Positions 56,405-64,000 of a stretch of DNA of 64,000 bases are shown in pieces (position 1 is the first letter of the stretch; each line of letters opens with the position of its first letter). The position numbers and the translations under genes were made by a program. The DNA comes from Allobacillus salarius. GTDB taxonomy: Bacteria > Bacillota > Bacilli > Bacillales > Alkalibacillaceae. The stretch covers positions 19,491 to 83,490 of the forward strand of contig NZ_VMHE01000010.1 in the NCBI RefSeq assembly GCF_007559425.1, in the 5' to 3' direction. Under the pieces are notes generated by a model that was not told the DNA's origin, made no database searches, and saw nothing but the letters and a program-made list of their open reading frames with translations.

Positions 56405-57017
56405 TGAGCTTTTGAAATCAACTAACTTGCCACATGATCCCGAAAGAGCCACCCTTGAAGGAAAAAACAAATTCTTAGGATTTTGGTTCTTCCTTGGTGG
56501 AGAAACAGTCTTGTTTGCAAGTTTATTTGGAACTTATTTAGCACTGAAAAATTCTCATTTAGACGGAGTCCCGGCCAGCGAGCTTTATGGCCTTGGACTA
56601 GTCTTCATCATGACAATGATTCTTTTGACAAGTTCCTTGACGAGCGTTTATGCGATTTATCACATGAAAAATAATGACCATAAGAAGATGATGCTTTGGT
56701 TAGGGATCACAGTTCTATTAGGTTTCTCTTTCCTCGGCTTAGAGGTTTATGAATTTTATCATTATGTAAATGATTACGGACATGGATTTACAACTTCAGC
56801 ATTTTCATCAGCATTCTATGCTTTAGTTGGGTTCCACGGTGCTCACGTAGCATTCGGTTTAGGATGGTTCATCCTGTTGATGGTGAGAAACAGAAAGCGT
56901 GGCATCAACTTGTACAACGCACCTAAGTTCTATATCGCAAGTCTTTACTGGCACTTTATCGACGTTGTATGGGTGTTCATTTTCACAGTAGTTTACTTGA
57001 TGGGAGTGGTAGGTTAA
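56397..57017 (+). CDS. ctaE: Cytochrome c oxidase subunit III
   Basis: A 206-residue subunit III with five membrane segments; the last includes SLYWHFIDVVWVFIFTVVYL, a family signature. The frame is open from a TTG at 56373. The ATG at 56397 (MADELLKS) is preferred for the GAGGGGGATGG upstream, inside the end of ctaD, giving an 8-nt gene overlap and likely translational coupling. It stabilises subunit I. Confidence 0.93.
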   Translation: MADELLKSTNLPHDPERATLEGKNKFLGFWFFLGGETVLFASLFGTYLALKNSHLDGVPASELYGLGLVFIMTMILLTSSLTSVYAIYHMKNNDHKKMMLWLGITVLLGFSFLGLEVYEFYHYVNDYGHGFTTSAFSSAFYALVGFHGAHVAFGLGWFILLMVRNRKRGINLYNAPKFYIASLYWHFIDVVWVFIFTVVYLMGVVG

Positions 57018-57020
57018 ACT

Positions 57021-57353
57021 ATGGCAAATCAAAATAATTCCACTAACCTAACTGAAAAAGACCTCTTCTACAGAGAAAAAAAGAAAGAGGAAATGAAACA
57101 TCAAATTATTACCTTTGCGATGATGATCATTTTCACTCTTATTGCTTTCGGTATTGTAATGGCCGATGTTAGTAAATTGTTTACAATTCCAATTATTATT
57201 GTGTTGGCAATTGTCCAAGTTGGTTTCCAATTCTTTTACTTTATGCACATGAGTAACGAAGGACATAGCTGGCCAACAACGATGATCTTCTCAGGAATTT
57301 TTGCAGCATTTTTGACAGTATTAGCTCTTACCACCATTGTTTGGTGGGGATAA
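57021..57353 (+). CDS. ctaF: Cytochrome c oxidase subunit IV
   Basis: A 110-residue small subunit with three membrane segments (about 29-49, 53-76 and 85-108) and a charged N-terminal extension of ~28 residues. It matches CtaF of Bacillus caa3 oxidase (subunit IVB type). It starts 3 nt after ctaE. The operon ends at the terminator 57376-57411; no ctaG follows, unlike B. subtilis. Confidence 0.92.
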   Translation: MANQNNSTNLTEKDLFYREKKKEEMKHQIITFAMMIIFTLIAFGIVMADVSKLFTIPIIIVLAIVQVGFQFFYFMHMSNEGHSWPTTMIFSGIFAAFLTVLALTTIVWWG

Positions 57354-57375
57354 TACCATAAAAATACGTTTATCA

Positions 57376-57420
57376 AAGAACCAACTACTCGATATAGAGT
57401 AGTTGGTTCTTTTTTTTGTT
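57376..57420 (+). terminator. Terminator of ctaBCDEF
   Basis: A perfect 15-bp stem (57376-57390 with 57397-57411) with a 6-nt loop and eight or more Ts. Confidence 0.9.
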
Positions 57421-57514
57421 CATATCTATATAATATATTGTGCATTAATACACTGTTTGGGATTGTATTCAAGACGTTTGTTAGATTTCTATTCGAATAA
57501 TTTTAATTATACTG

Positions 57515-57543
57515 TTGATAATTACCAAAGTTTTCTGTATATT
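57515..57543 (+). promoter_or_regulatory. SigmaA-like promoter for the app operon
   Basis: TTGATA (57515-57520), 17-nt spacer, TATATT (57538-57543). Transcription would start ~55 nt before the first gene. Confidence 0.6.
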
Positions 57544-57608
57544 ATAATATAATTAACAATATTCAGTTTATTTACAAGGAGCACAAATCATTGTTGGAGG
57601 GGAACTTT

Positions 57609-58622
57609 ATGTCTGAACCAATTCTTACAGTACAAGATTTACATACCCATTTTTTTACGGATAATAAAGAAGTTCCTGCTGTTGATGGTGTCAGTATTGA
57701 TTTACATAAAGGAGAAGTCGTAGGAATCGTTGGGGAGTCTGGTTGCGGAAAGAGCGTAACTTCTTTATCCATCATGCAACTTGTTCCAAATCCCCCGGGC
57801 AAGATCGTTAATGGCAATATTTATTTTAAAGGAAAAAATTTGACCGATGCGTCCGAGAAACAAATGCGGAAAATACGTGGGAATGAAATATCTATGATTT
57901 TCCAAGAACCAATGACTTCATTAGACCCGCTTTTTACCATTGGAAATCAATTGATTGAAGCAATTCGAATTCATCAAAAGGTTAGTAAAAAACAAGCAAA
58001 ATCATCTGCAATTGAATTATTGAACTTAGTTGGTATACCGAGAGCCAGTGAAGTTGTTGATGAATTTCCACATCAATTATCTGGTGGGATGAGACAAAGA
58101 GTCATGATTGCCATGGCTATGTCGTGTGATCCTGAGGTTTTAATTGCCGATGAACCAACAACAGCCTTAGACGTTACCATCCAAGCACAAATATTAGACC
58201 TGATGAGAAAGTTAAATAAAGAGAAACAGACTTCCATTTTATTGATTACTCACGATTTAGGCGTTGTTGCAGAGATGTGTGATCGTGTAGTTGTCATGTA
58301 TTCAGGCAAAGTTGTTGAAGAAGGAACTGTGCGTGAAATCTTGAAAGACCCGAAGCATCCATATACAAAAGGTTTAATTCGGTCATTACCTAATATTAAA
58401 GCTACGGACCAAAAATTATACTCGATACCTGGAACGGTGATGCGTCCATCTTTAGACCAAGTTGGCTGTCGATTTGCACCTAGGTGCGATTACGCATTTG
58501 ACCGCTGTTGGGAAGAGAACCCTGAACTGCTTGAGCAAGACACTGGTAGACAGGTCAGATGCTTTCTTTATGAGAAAGAGATAGAAAGAGGTGTACCTTC
58601 TAATGACAGAACCTATTCTTGA
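57609..58622 (+). CDS. appD: Oligopeptide ABC transporter ATPase, AppD/OppD type
   Basis: A 337-residue ATPase. Walker A GESGCGKS, signature LSGGMRQRV, Walker [13 protein letters not shown], and the C-terminal oligopeptide/dipeptide extension with a [15 protein letters not shown] cysteine motif (possible Fe-S or structural cluster). ATG 57609 follows GGAGGGG by 6 nt; the frame is open from 57591. The gene order D-F-A-B-C matches the B. subtilis app operon rather than opp (ABCDF), hence the symbol; substrate is inferred. Confidence 0.85.
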   Translation: MSEPILTVQDLHTHFFTDNKEVPAVDGVSIDLHKGEVVGIVGESGCGKSVTSLSIMQLVPNPPGKIVNGNIYFKGKNLTDASEKQMRKIRGNEISMIFQEPMTSLDPLFTIGNQLIEAIRIHQKVSKKQAKSSAIELLNLVGIPRASEVVDEFPHQLSGGMRQRVMIAMAMSCDPEVLIADEPTTALDVTIQAQILDLMRKLNKEKQTSILLITHDLGVVAEMCDRVVVMYSGKVVEEGTVREILKDPKHPYTKGLIRSLPNIKATDQKLYSIPGTVMRPSLDQVGCRFAPRCDYAFDRCWEENPELLEQDTGRQVRCFLYEKEIERGVPSNDRTYS

Positions 58623-59571
58623 GGTCAGCCATCTTAAAAAGTATTTTGATATCAAAGGTGGTGTTTTTGGAAAAAGTGTCGGTGAAGTAAAAGCTGTTGA
58701 TGACTTATCATTTACTGTGAATGAAGGAGAGATTTTAGGAATTGTCGGAGAATCCGGTTGTGGTAAATCGACAGCAGGAAAATCAATTTTACGATTAATT
58801 GAGCCAACGGATGGCTCCGTTAAATTTGAGGGTACGGATTTAACGGATTTAACGAGCGAAGAAATGAGGCAGCTGCGTAAGAACATGCAGATTATTTTTC
58901 AAGATCCATATGCTTCTTTGAATCCTAGACATAAGGTGGAACGAATCATTAGTGAACCTCTACTAGTTCACGGGATGAAATCATCAAAAGAACGTAAGGA
59001 ACGAGTTAAAGAACTGCTTGAAATTGTCGGGTTAGAAGCTTATCACGCATCTAGGTACCCACACCAGTTCAGTGGTGGGCAACGTCAACGAATTGGAATT
59101 GCGAGAGCTCTTGCGAACAATCCAAAGCTAATTATTTGTGATGAACCAGTTTCCGCACTAGATGTTTCTGTGCAATCGCAAATTTTAAACCTGATGGAAG
59201 AACTAAGAGACAAATTTAAATTAACCTATGTCTTTATCGCCCATGACCTAAGTGTTGTTAAACATATTAGTGATCGTGTAGGTGTCATGTATTTAGGAAG
59301 AATGGTTGAATTAACAGACAAACATACATTGTTTGAAGATCCGAAACATCCATATACACGAGCTTTGATGTCGGCTGTACCTATTGCTGATCCAGATGTT
59401 GAACGGGAGAGAATTATTTTGGAAGGTGATGTACCAAGCCCTTCCAATCCTCCGACAGGTTGTGCATTCCATACGCGTTGTCCTTATGCGATGGACATAT
59501 GTAAAGAGGTTAGACCTGAGTTTGAAAATGTTGATGATAAACATTTGGTAGCTTGTCACTTATATAATTAG
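58603..59571 (+). CDS. appF: Oligopeptide ABC transporter ATPase, AppF/OppF type
   Basis: A 322-residue ATPase, partner of AppD. Walker [10 protein letters not shown], signature FSGGQRQRI, Walker B LIICDEPVSALD and the C-terminal TGCAFHTRCPYAMDIC motif. The ATG at 58603 is preferred over a GTG at 58591, and the gene overlaps appD by 20 nt, implying translational coupling. AppD and AppF form the ATP-hydrolysing pair of the importer. Confidence 0.85.
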   Translation: MTEPILEVSHLKKYFDIKGGVFGKSVGEVKAVDDLSFTVNEGEILGIVGESGCGKSTAGKSILRLIEPTDGSVKFEGTDLTDLTSEEMRQLRKNMQIIFQDPYASLNPRHKVERIISEPLLVHGMKSSKERKERVKELLEIVGLEAYHASRYPHQFSGGQRQRIGIARALANNPKLIICDEPVSALDVSVQSQILNLMEELRDKFKLTYVFIAHDLSVVKHISDRVGVMYLGRMVELTDKHTLFEDPKHPYTRALMSAVPIADPDVERERIILEGDVPSPSNPPTGCAFHTRCPYAMDICKEVRPEFENVDDKHLVACHLYN

Positions 59572-59617
59572 TCAAGCGATCGATGTTTATATAAATTTAA
59601 TAAAAGGGGGCTATTTA

Positions 59618-61321
59618 ATGAGGTACCGATTAACACTTTTTCTTACTTTCATGCTAGCTATTACACTCGTGTTGGCAGCTTGTAGCGGAGATGAAGATGA
59701 ATCCGCTGAAGAAGTAGATGCTACAGAATCGTCCGAATCAGATGGTGAAGAAACTGATGGATCAGAAGGTGAAGGTGATTCTGAAGCTTCTGGTGAAAGT
59801 GCAGGAGACCAAGTTCTTGTCTTTGCACGTGGAGGAGATTCAGAAAGCTTGGACTACGCAAGTACAACAGATGGAGAGTCCTCTCGTGTAACAAAGCAAA
59901 TTTATGAGAGTTTGCTTGATTTTGAAAAAGATTCTTTTGAAGTAAAAGCAGGACTTGCACATGATTGGGAAGTTAGTGATGATGGGTTAACCTATACATT
60001 CATGCTTGAAGAAGGCGTAACTTTCCATGATGGAACAGATTTCAATGCTGAAGCAGTTAAGACGAATTTTGAGCGTTGGGCTGATCCAGATCATGAATTT
60101 GCCTTTACGGATGATGGATATGTTTATTCTATGTATGGAACGATGTTCGGTGGATTCAAAGGAGATGAAGGTCATGTGATTAAAGAGATTAACGTCGTCA
60201 ATGACCATGAAATCGAATTTGTACTTAATCAACCGTTAGGGTTTTTCCTGCAAAACATGGCAATGAGCTATTTTGCAATTACATCGCCTCAAGCTCTAGA
60301 AGAGCATGGTGCATCGATTAATGAAAACCCTGTAGGAACAGGGCCGTTTAAATTCGTTAGTTGGAGTAAAGATGATTCAATTGTTCTCGAGAAATTTGAA
60401 GATTATCGCAAGGATGGCTTACCTAAACTAGATGAAGTCATTTTCCAAGTTGTCCCTGATAATGCAGCTCGCTTAATTGCACTGCGCTCAGGCGAAATTG
60501 ATATTATGGATGGCTTAAATCCAGATGATGCAGCTGGAATTGAACAAGAAGAAAGTCTTGTGTTGCATACAAGAGCAGCCAACAACTTTGGGTATCTTGG
60601 TTTGAATACTCAAAAAGAACCGTTGGATGATCCATTGGTTCGTAAAGCGATTAACCACGCTATCGACCGTTCTGCTATCGCAGAAGCTTTATATGCTGGA
60701 TATGCTCAACCAGCTGTAAACCCAGTACCTCCTGGTTACTTAGGGTATAACGATGAACTTGAATTATATGAGTATAATCTTGATAAAGCGAAAGAATTAC
60801 TCGCAGAAGCAGGTTATGAAGATGGTTTAGAAATTGAGCTATGGACAATGCCTGTTGCACGTCCATATATGCCAGATCCTGAAACGGTCTCAGAAATTAT
60901 TCAAAATGACTTAGGTAAAATCGGTATTACCGCTCAGATTGTACGTGAAGAGTGGGCACCATACCTAGAAAAAACAGCTGCGGGTGAACAAGAGCTTTAT
61001 ATGCTTGGTTGGTCTGGAACAAATGGTGATCCGGATTACTTCTTAAGCAGTCTATTGCACGGCTCTAACGCAGGTTCTAGTAACCGCTCTTTCTACAAAA
61101 ACGATGAAGTAGATAAGTTACTTGATCAAGCGAAGCGAGCTGTTGATCAAGATGAAAGAGCAGATTTATACAAAAAAGCTCAAGAAATCATTTATGAAGA
61201 ATCACCAATGATTCCACTCGTTCACTCTGAACCAGTGTTAGCAACTTCAAGCGATGTTAAAAATTATGTACCTCACCCTTCAACGAGTGAATCACTAGCA
61301 GAAGTAGAGTTAGATCGTTAA
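59618..61321 (+). CDS. appA: Oligopeptide-binding lipoprotein, SBP family 5
   Basis: A 567-residue extracellular solute-binding protein of family 5. Lipobox LAAC (Cys22), then a Glu/Asp/Ser/Gly linker to about residue 67, and the binding domain starting DQVLVFARGGDSESLDYA with the family signature region near residues 100-135. It captures peptides for the AppBC permease. AAAAGGGGGC precedes the ATG. The acidic linker again resembles other lipoproteins in this window. Confidence 0.85.
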   Translation: MRYRLTLFLTFMLAITLVLAACSGDEDESAEEVDATESSESDGEETDGSEGEGDSEASGESAGDQVLVFARGGDSESLDYASTTDGESSRVTKQIYESLLDFEKDSFEVKAGLAHDWEVSDDGLTYTFMLEEGVTFHDGTDFNAEAVKTNFERWADPDHEFAFTDDGYVYSMYGTMFGGFKGDEGHVIKEINVVNDHEIEFVLNQPLGFFLQNMAMSYFAITSPQALEEHGASINENPVGTGPFKFVSWSKDDSIVLEKFEDYRKDGLPKLDEVIFQVVPDNAARLIALRSGEIDIMDGLNPDDAAGIEQEESLVLHTRAANNFGYLGLNTQKEPLDDPLVRKAINHAIDRSAIAEALYAGYAQPAVNPVPPGYLGYNDELELYEYNLDKAKELLAEAGYEDGLEIELWTMPVARPYMPDPETVSEIIQNDLGKIGITAQIVREEWAPYLEKTAAGEQELYMLGWSGTNGDPDYFLSSLLHGSNAGSSNRSFYKNDEVDKLLDQAKRAVDQDERADLYKKAQEIIYEESPMIPLVHSEPVLATSSDVKNYVPHPSTSESLAEVELDR

Positions 61322-61333
61322 TAAAATGAATAG

Positions 61334-61365
61334 GGCAGTAGAGAACCTCTACTGCCTTTCATTTT
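61334..61365 (+). terminator. Hairpin between appA and appB
   Basis: A 10-bp perfect stem (61334-61343 with 61347-61356) with a 3-nt loop and TTTCATTTTTATTT. It probably makes the binding-protein message more abundant than the permease messages. Confidence 0.75.
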
Positions 61366-61402
61366 TATTTAAATGATACATAGAAAGGATTGAGGTGAAG
61401 AC

Positions 61403-62404
61403 ATGCTAGCATATACATCCCGTCGCTTACTTATGCTTGTTCCAGTTCTTTTTGGAATGACAGTTATTACGTTTTCAATCATTCATTTGATACCTGGAAA
61501 TCCGGCTCAAACGATATTAGGCGAAACTGCTACAGAAGAAGCGATATCAAATTTGGAAGAAACGATGGGGCTAAATCGTAATTATTTCATCCAATATACC
61601 GCATATGTAGGTGATTTGCTTCAAGGCGACCTAGGTACTTCCCTCAGAACAAAAGCAAGTATTACCAGCGAAATCGGACCTCGATTGGCTGCAACGATGG
61701 AATTAACTTTCTTTGCCATGATTTTTGCCGTTTTTATTGGAATTAATGCAGGAATTATTAGTGCGTGGAAACAAAATTCATGGTTTGATTTTTTAGCGAT
61801 GGTCTTCGCCTTAGTTGGTGTATCCATGCCTGTTTTCTGGTTGGCACTTATGGAGCAATGGTTATTTGCTCAAGAGCTAGGATGGCTACCGGCTTATGGT
61901 AGGCAAGAAAGTCGTAATCCGATCGATCCGATTACCCACTTTTATGTAATAGATTCTATATTACACATGGATATGAAGCAATTGATTACAACCTTGAAAC
62001 ATTTAGTTCTTCCAAGTATTGCTTTAGGAACAATTCCGATGGCAATCATTGCAAGAATGACCCGGTCGAGCATGCTCGAAGTGATGAAGTCAGATTATGT
62101 CAGAACAATTAGAGCTAAGGGGTCAGGGCAATTTTTAGTTATTTATAAACATGCTTTAAAAAATTCTATTATTCCTGTTTTAACGGTCATTGGTTTACAA
62201 GTAGGTGTCTTGCTCGGAGGCGCAATTTTAACGGAAACCATTTTCAGTTGGCCAGGAATAGGACGGTATGTCTATGAAGCAATTAACTACCGAGATTATC
62301 CTGTCATTCAGTCAGGCATTTTAGTCATTGCATTTTTGTTCGTCATTATTAATTTAGTTGTTGATTTGCTCTACGCATTTATAGATCCGAGGATTAAATA
62401 TTAA
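61403..62404 (+). CDS. appB: Oligopeptide ABC permease, AppB/DppB type
   Basis: A 333-residue inner-membrane permease with six segments and the binding-protein-dependent EAA loop (YVRTIRAKGSGQFLVIYKHALKNS, the EAA motif with G at the usual distance). It pairs with AppC to make the channel. The extended linker after the second segment is typical of DppB/OppB. GAGGTGAAGAC precedes the ATG. The next gene starts 12 nt later. Confidence 0.87.
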   Translation: MLAYTSRRLLMLVPVLFGMTVITFSIIHLIPGNPAQTILGETATEEAISNLEETMGLNRNYFIQYTAYVGDLLQGDLGTSLRTKASITSEIGPRLAATMELTFFAMIFAVFIGINAGIISAWKQNSWFDFLAMVFALVGVSMPVFWLALMEQWLFAQELGWLPAYGRQESRNPIDPITHFYVIDSILHMDMKQLITTLKHLVLPSIALGTIPMAIIARMTRSSMLEVMKSDYVRTIRAKGSGQFLVIYKHALKNSIIPVLTVIGLQVGVLLGGAILTETIFSWPGIGRYVYEAINYRDYPVIQSGILVIAFLFVIINLVVDLLYAFIDPRIKY

Positions 62405-62416
62405 GGGGGTAAGAAA

Positions 62417-63346
62417 ATGCATAAAGAAGAGAAACAAGACACCCAACAAGCCGTTGCCAATCCACCAAATAAGAGACATCAAATGAATTCAGAAGAAATA
62501 GAAGAGACTACTCCTTTAAAAGAAACACTACAACAACTTAGGAAAAATCGGATGGCGATTACTGGATTTTTGATTATCGTTTTCTTCTTGATACTAGGAA
62601 TTTTCGCCCCTGTTCTTACACCATACGGATTTGAAGATCAGGACCCTGTCAATCGGTTGCTGACACCTTCAGCGGAGCATTGGTTAGGTACAGATAATTT
62701 AGGGAGAGACATTTTTACTCGTATTGCCTATGGGGCAAGAATTTCTTTATATGTTGGCTTTTTTGCAGTAATTGGTGCATTAATTTTTGGTACATTACTT
62801 GGGATTTTCGCTGGATATTTCGGTAGATGGATTGATATGCTCATCTCTAGAATATTCGACATTTTACTCGCATTTCCTAGTATTCTTCTTGCCATTGCAG
62901 TAGTTGCAATTCTTGGATCTTCATTGGAGAATGCGTTAATCGCCATCGCAATCATTAATATACCTATTTTTGGACGTCTTGTTCGCTCAAAGGTTATCAG
63001 CCTGCGCGAAGAGGAATATGTTCTGGCCGCAAAGGCTCAAGGGATGAAGAACGGACGCATCATATGGTATCACATTCTACCGAACAGTTTAGCACCAATT
63101 ATCGTTCAAGCTACCCTTGGATTCGGTACGGCTATATTGGAAGCGGCAGCTTTAGGTTTTTTAGGATTAGGTGCTCAACCACCGACACCTGAGTGGGGGA
63201 AAATGCTTGCAGATTCAAGAGACTTCCTTCAGCTTGCACCATGGACATTAATCTTTCCAGGTGTTTCAATTATGCTTGTCGTTTTAGGATTTAATCTAAT
63301 CGGTGACGGATTAAGGGATGCGTTAGACCCGAAAATGAAAAGTTAG
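62417..63346 (+). CDS. appC: Oligopeptide ABC permease, AppC/DppC type
   Basis: A 309-residue permease with a ~40-residue charged N-terminal extension (includes MNSEEIEETTPLKETLQQL) before the first membrane segment, the LGTDNLGRDIFTR motif, and an EAA loop (EEEYVLAAKAQGMKNGRIIWYHILPNS). AAGGGGGTAAG precedes the ATG. Last gene of the operon, followed by a terminator at 63431-63485. Confidence 0.87.
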   Translation: MHKEEKQDTQQAVANPPNKRHQMNSEEIEETTPLKETLQQLRKNRMAITGFLIIVFFLILGIFAPVLTPYGFEDQDPVNRLLTPSAEHWLGTDNLGRDIFTRIAYGARISLYVGFFAVIGALIFGTLLGIFAGYFGRWIDMLISRIFDILLAFPSILLAIAVVAILGSSLENALIAIAIINIPIFGRLVRSKVISLREEEYVLAAKAQGMKNGRIIWYHILPNSLAPIIVQATLGFGTAILEAAALGFLGLGAQPPTPEWGKMLADSRDFLQLAPWTLIFPGVSIMLVVLGFNLIGDGLRDALDPKMKS

Positions 63347-63430
63347 ATAGAATCATTAAAAAAATAGAATGAATTCGTTTTACTTTATACTAAATCTTAA
63401 GCGAAATACACAACAGAAAGATATACAATG

Positions 63431-63485
63431 AACAACTCCCGAGCTATGCTGATCAAATTCAATCATAGTCGCGAGTTGTTTTTTC
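63431..63485 (+). terminator. Terminator of the app operon
   Basis: AACAACTC (63431-63438) pairs with GAGTTGTT (63473-63480), with inner pairing (CTATG/CATAG) and a T-run. Confidence 0.75.
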
Positions 63486-63529
63486 GTTACGAATAGTAAT
63501 TCATCTTTCACAAACGCTTTATCAATTTA

Positions 63530-63578
63530 GGCGAGAAGACTCCATCCTCAGGCGAAGCCAGGGTGGAGATGAATCGCC
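63530..63578 (+). other. Compound RNA-like hairpin, possibly omegaRNA-like
   Basis: GGCGA (63530-63534) pairs with TCGCC (63574-63578). Inside, CTCCATCCT pairs with AGGGTGGAG (one GT pair), and at the tip GGC-GAA-GCC closes. The GAGAAG...GATGAATCGCC pattern recalls the scaffold at the 3' end of TnpB (IS200/IS605) genes. No TnpB coding sequence is present. Confidence 0.3.
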
Positions 63579-63613
63579 TTCGGACAAGAGGCTGGGACAA
63601 ATCAAAGTTATAA

Positions 63614-63922
63614 ACTCAGAAACACGAACACCTATCTAACTTAGCGTAGGAAATATACGGAGACTTCTGCGGTCAACTAAATGCGGCCACGTCCTGTGGC
63701 CAACGTTGACACTAGCCCGTCCTGGGCGTCGAGAGCAAAAGCCTAGGTGAGACCCCGCAGTGCGAAGCACGAGGAGGCTCAACAGCTGCCCGCGATATAG
63801 AAGACACTGCGATTTATCGCAGATGTCGCCTTATGCCCTGTGGGTAAAAGCGCAGTATATTTCCGAAGCGGGTATTTCCGGCACGCTAAATTAGAATGTT
63901 CGTATCTGAATCAACTTTAAAG
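63614..63922. repeat. MITE-like GC-rich repeat, copy B
   Basis: 63745-63922 is the reverse complement of 25840-26017 with ~11 mismatches and no gaps. The ends at 63614-63655 and 63873-63911 are imperfect inverted copies of each other (CTCAGA..ACGAACA..CTAA..TTAGCGT..GGAAATA), about 40 bp long. The interior is GC-rich with no ORF. Confidence 0.7.
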
Positions 63923-63971
63923 GTCTTGTCCGAAAATGAGGTTATTACTTCCCAAACACAATCTGGTAGTG

Positions 63972-63992
63972 TATAATAAGAACGTACGTTCC
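63972..63992 (+). promoter_or_regulatory. LexA/DinR box at the window edge
   Basis: GAACGTACGTTC (63980-63991) is a perfect palindrome matching the Bacillus SOS consensus. It lies just after TATAAT (63972-63977). The gene it would control, if on the plus strand, is beyond the window. Confidence 0.7.
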
Positions 63993-64000
63993 TTGTTAGG

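Larger units (their letters stand above)
63347..64000. other. Gene-free region after the app operon
   Basis: Contains, in order, the app terminator (63431-63485), an unusual compound hairpin (63530-63578), a MITE-like GC-rich repeat (63614-63922) and a LexA-like box with a -10 element at the edge (63972-63992). I see no protein-coding gene. Confidence 0.6.

Noticed and set aside
63530..63610. Remnant of a TnpB coding sequence
   Set aside because: Translating the region gives no TnpB zinc-finger or RuvC motif; only the hairpin is suggestive.

Overview
The window is a stretch of chromosome from a low-GC, spore-forming member of the Bacillaceae, most likely a halotolerant genus related to Oceanobacillus or Virgibacillus. 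Three things support this. Gene order follows the Bacillus subtilis patA-ykuE-fadH-darB-dapH-dapL-ykuT, ktrC-rnjA-rpoY-def-ykyA-pdhABCD, yktABC-ylaFHIJLMN and pycA-ctaABCDEF segments. Sporulation-linked families are present (Spo0E-like phosphatase, YhcN/YlaJ lipoprotein, YjcZ). Potassium (KtrC/KtrD) and betaine (BCCT) uptake genes fit osmotic stress. The genus is inference; the synteny is established knowledge applied to the proteins read here. No phage, complete transposon, CRISPR array, rRNA or tRNA gene was seen.

Layout. 0.1-12.2 kb is an accessory-like mix: penicillin acylase, a 6-TM chemoreceptor, an HD hydrolase, a KtrD-type K+ channel subunit, a PDZ-less HtrA-like protease paired with a zinc-ribbon membrane protein, several tiny proteins (YjcZ, a 27-aa membrane peptide, DUF1659, DUF2922, YvrJ) and signal peptidase I. 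12.7-20.9 kb holds an unlisted Spo0E-family gene, the acetylated diaminopimelate branch of lysine and cell-wall synthesis (patA, dapH, dapL), Sco, the Tat-exported phosphoesterase YkuE, fadH with a FadR-type operator, the c-di-AMP sensor DarB, a VOC protein and MscS. 21.2-24.8 kb is a heterodimeric ABC exporter. 25.0-29.9 kb is ktrC, a GC-rich repeat, and rnjA-rpoY, def and ykyA. 30.4-35.2 kb is the pyruvate dehydrogenase operon. 35.4-39.2 kb has a candidate small RNA, a BCCT transporter, a polysaccharide deacetylase and a membrane XRE regulator. 39.6-47.2 kb is the ykt/yla block. 47.4-57.4 kb is pyruvate carboxylase and the caa3 oxidase locus (ctaA divergent from ctaBCDEF). 57.6-63.3 kb is an appDFABC-type oligopeptide transporter, followed by an inverted copy of the GC-rich repeat and a LexA-like box at the window edge.

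How the genes fit together. PDH and pyruvate carboxylase are the two exits from pyruvate, to acetyl-CoA and to oxaloacetate. The cta genes and Sco build the terminal oxidase. KtrC, KtrD, DarB and pyruvate carboxylase are four nodes of the c-di-AMP network known from B. subtilis and Listeria. rpoY and rnjA couple RNA polymerase and RNA decay.

The most interesting unexplained items are: a possible structured RNA between pdhD and the BCCT gene; a terminator-like hairpin that buries the ribosome-binding site of ylaJ; a LexA-like box upstream of a Spo0E-family gene; a MITE-like repeat in inverted copies 38 kb apart, with an omegaRNA-like hairpin beside one copy; and a 25-residue polybasic peptide ORF upstream of rpoY.
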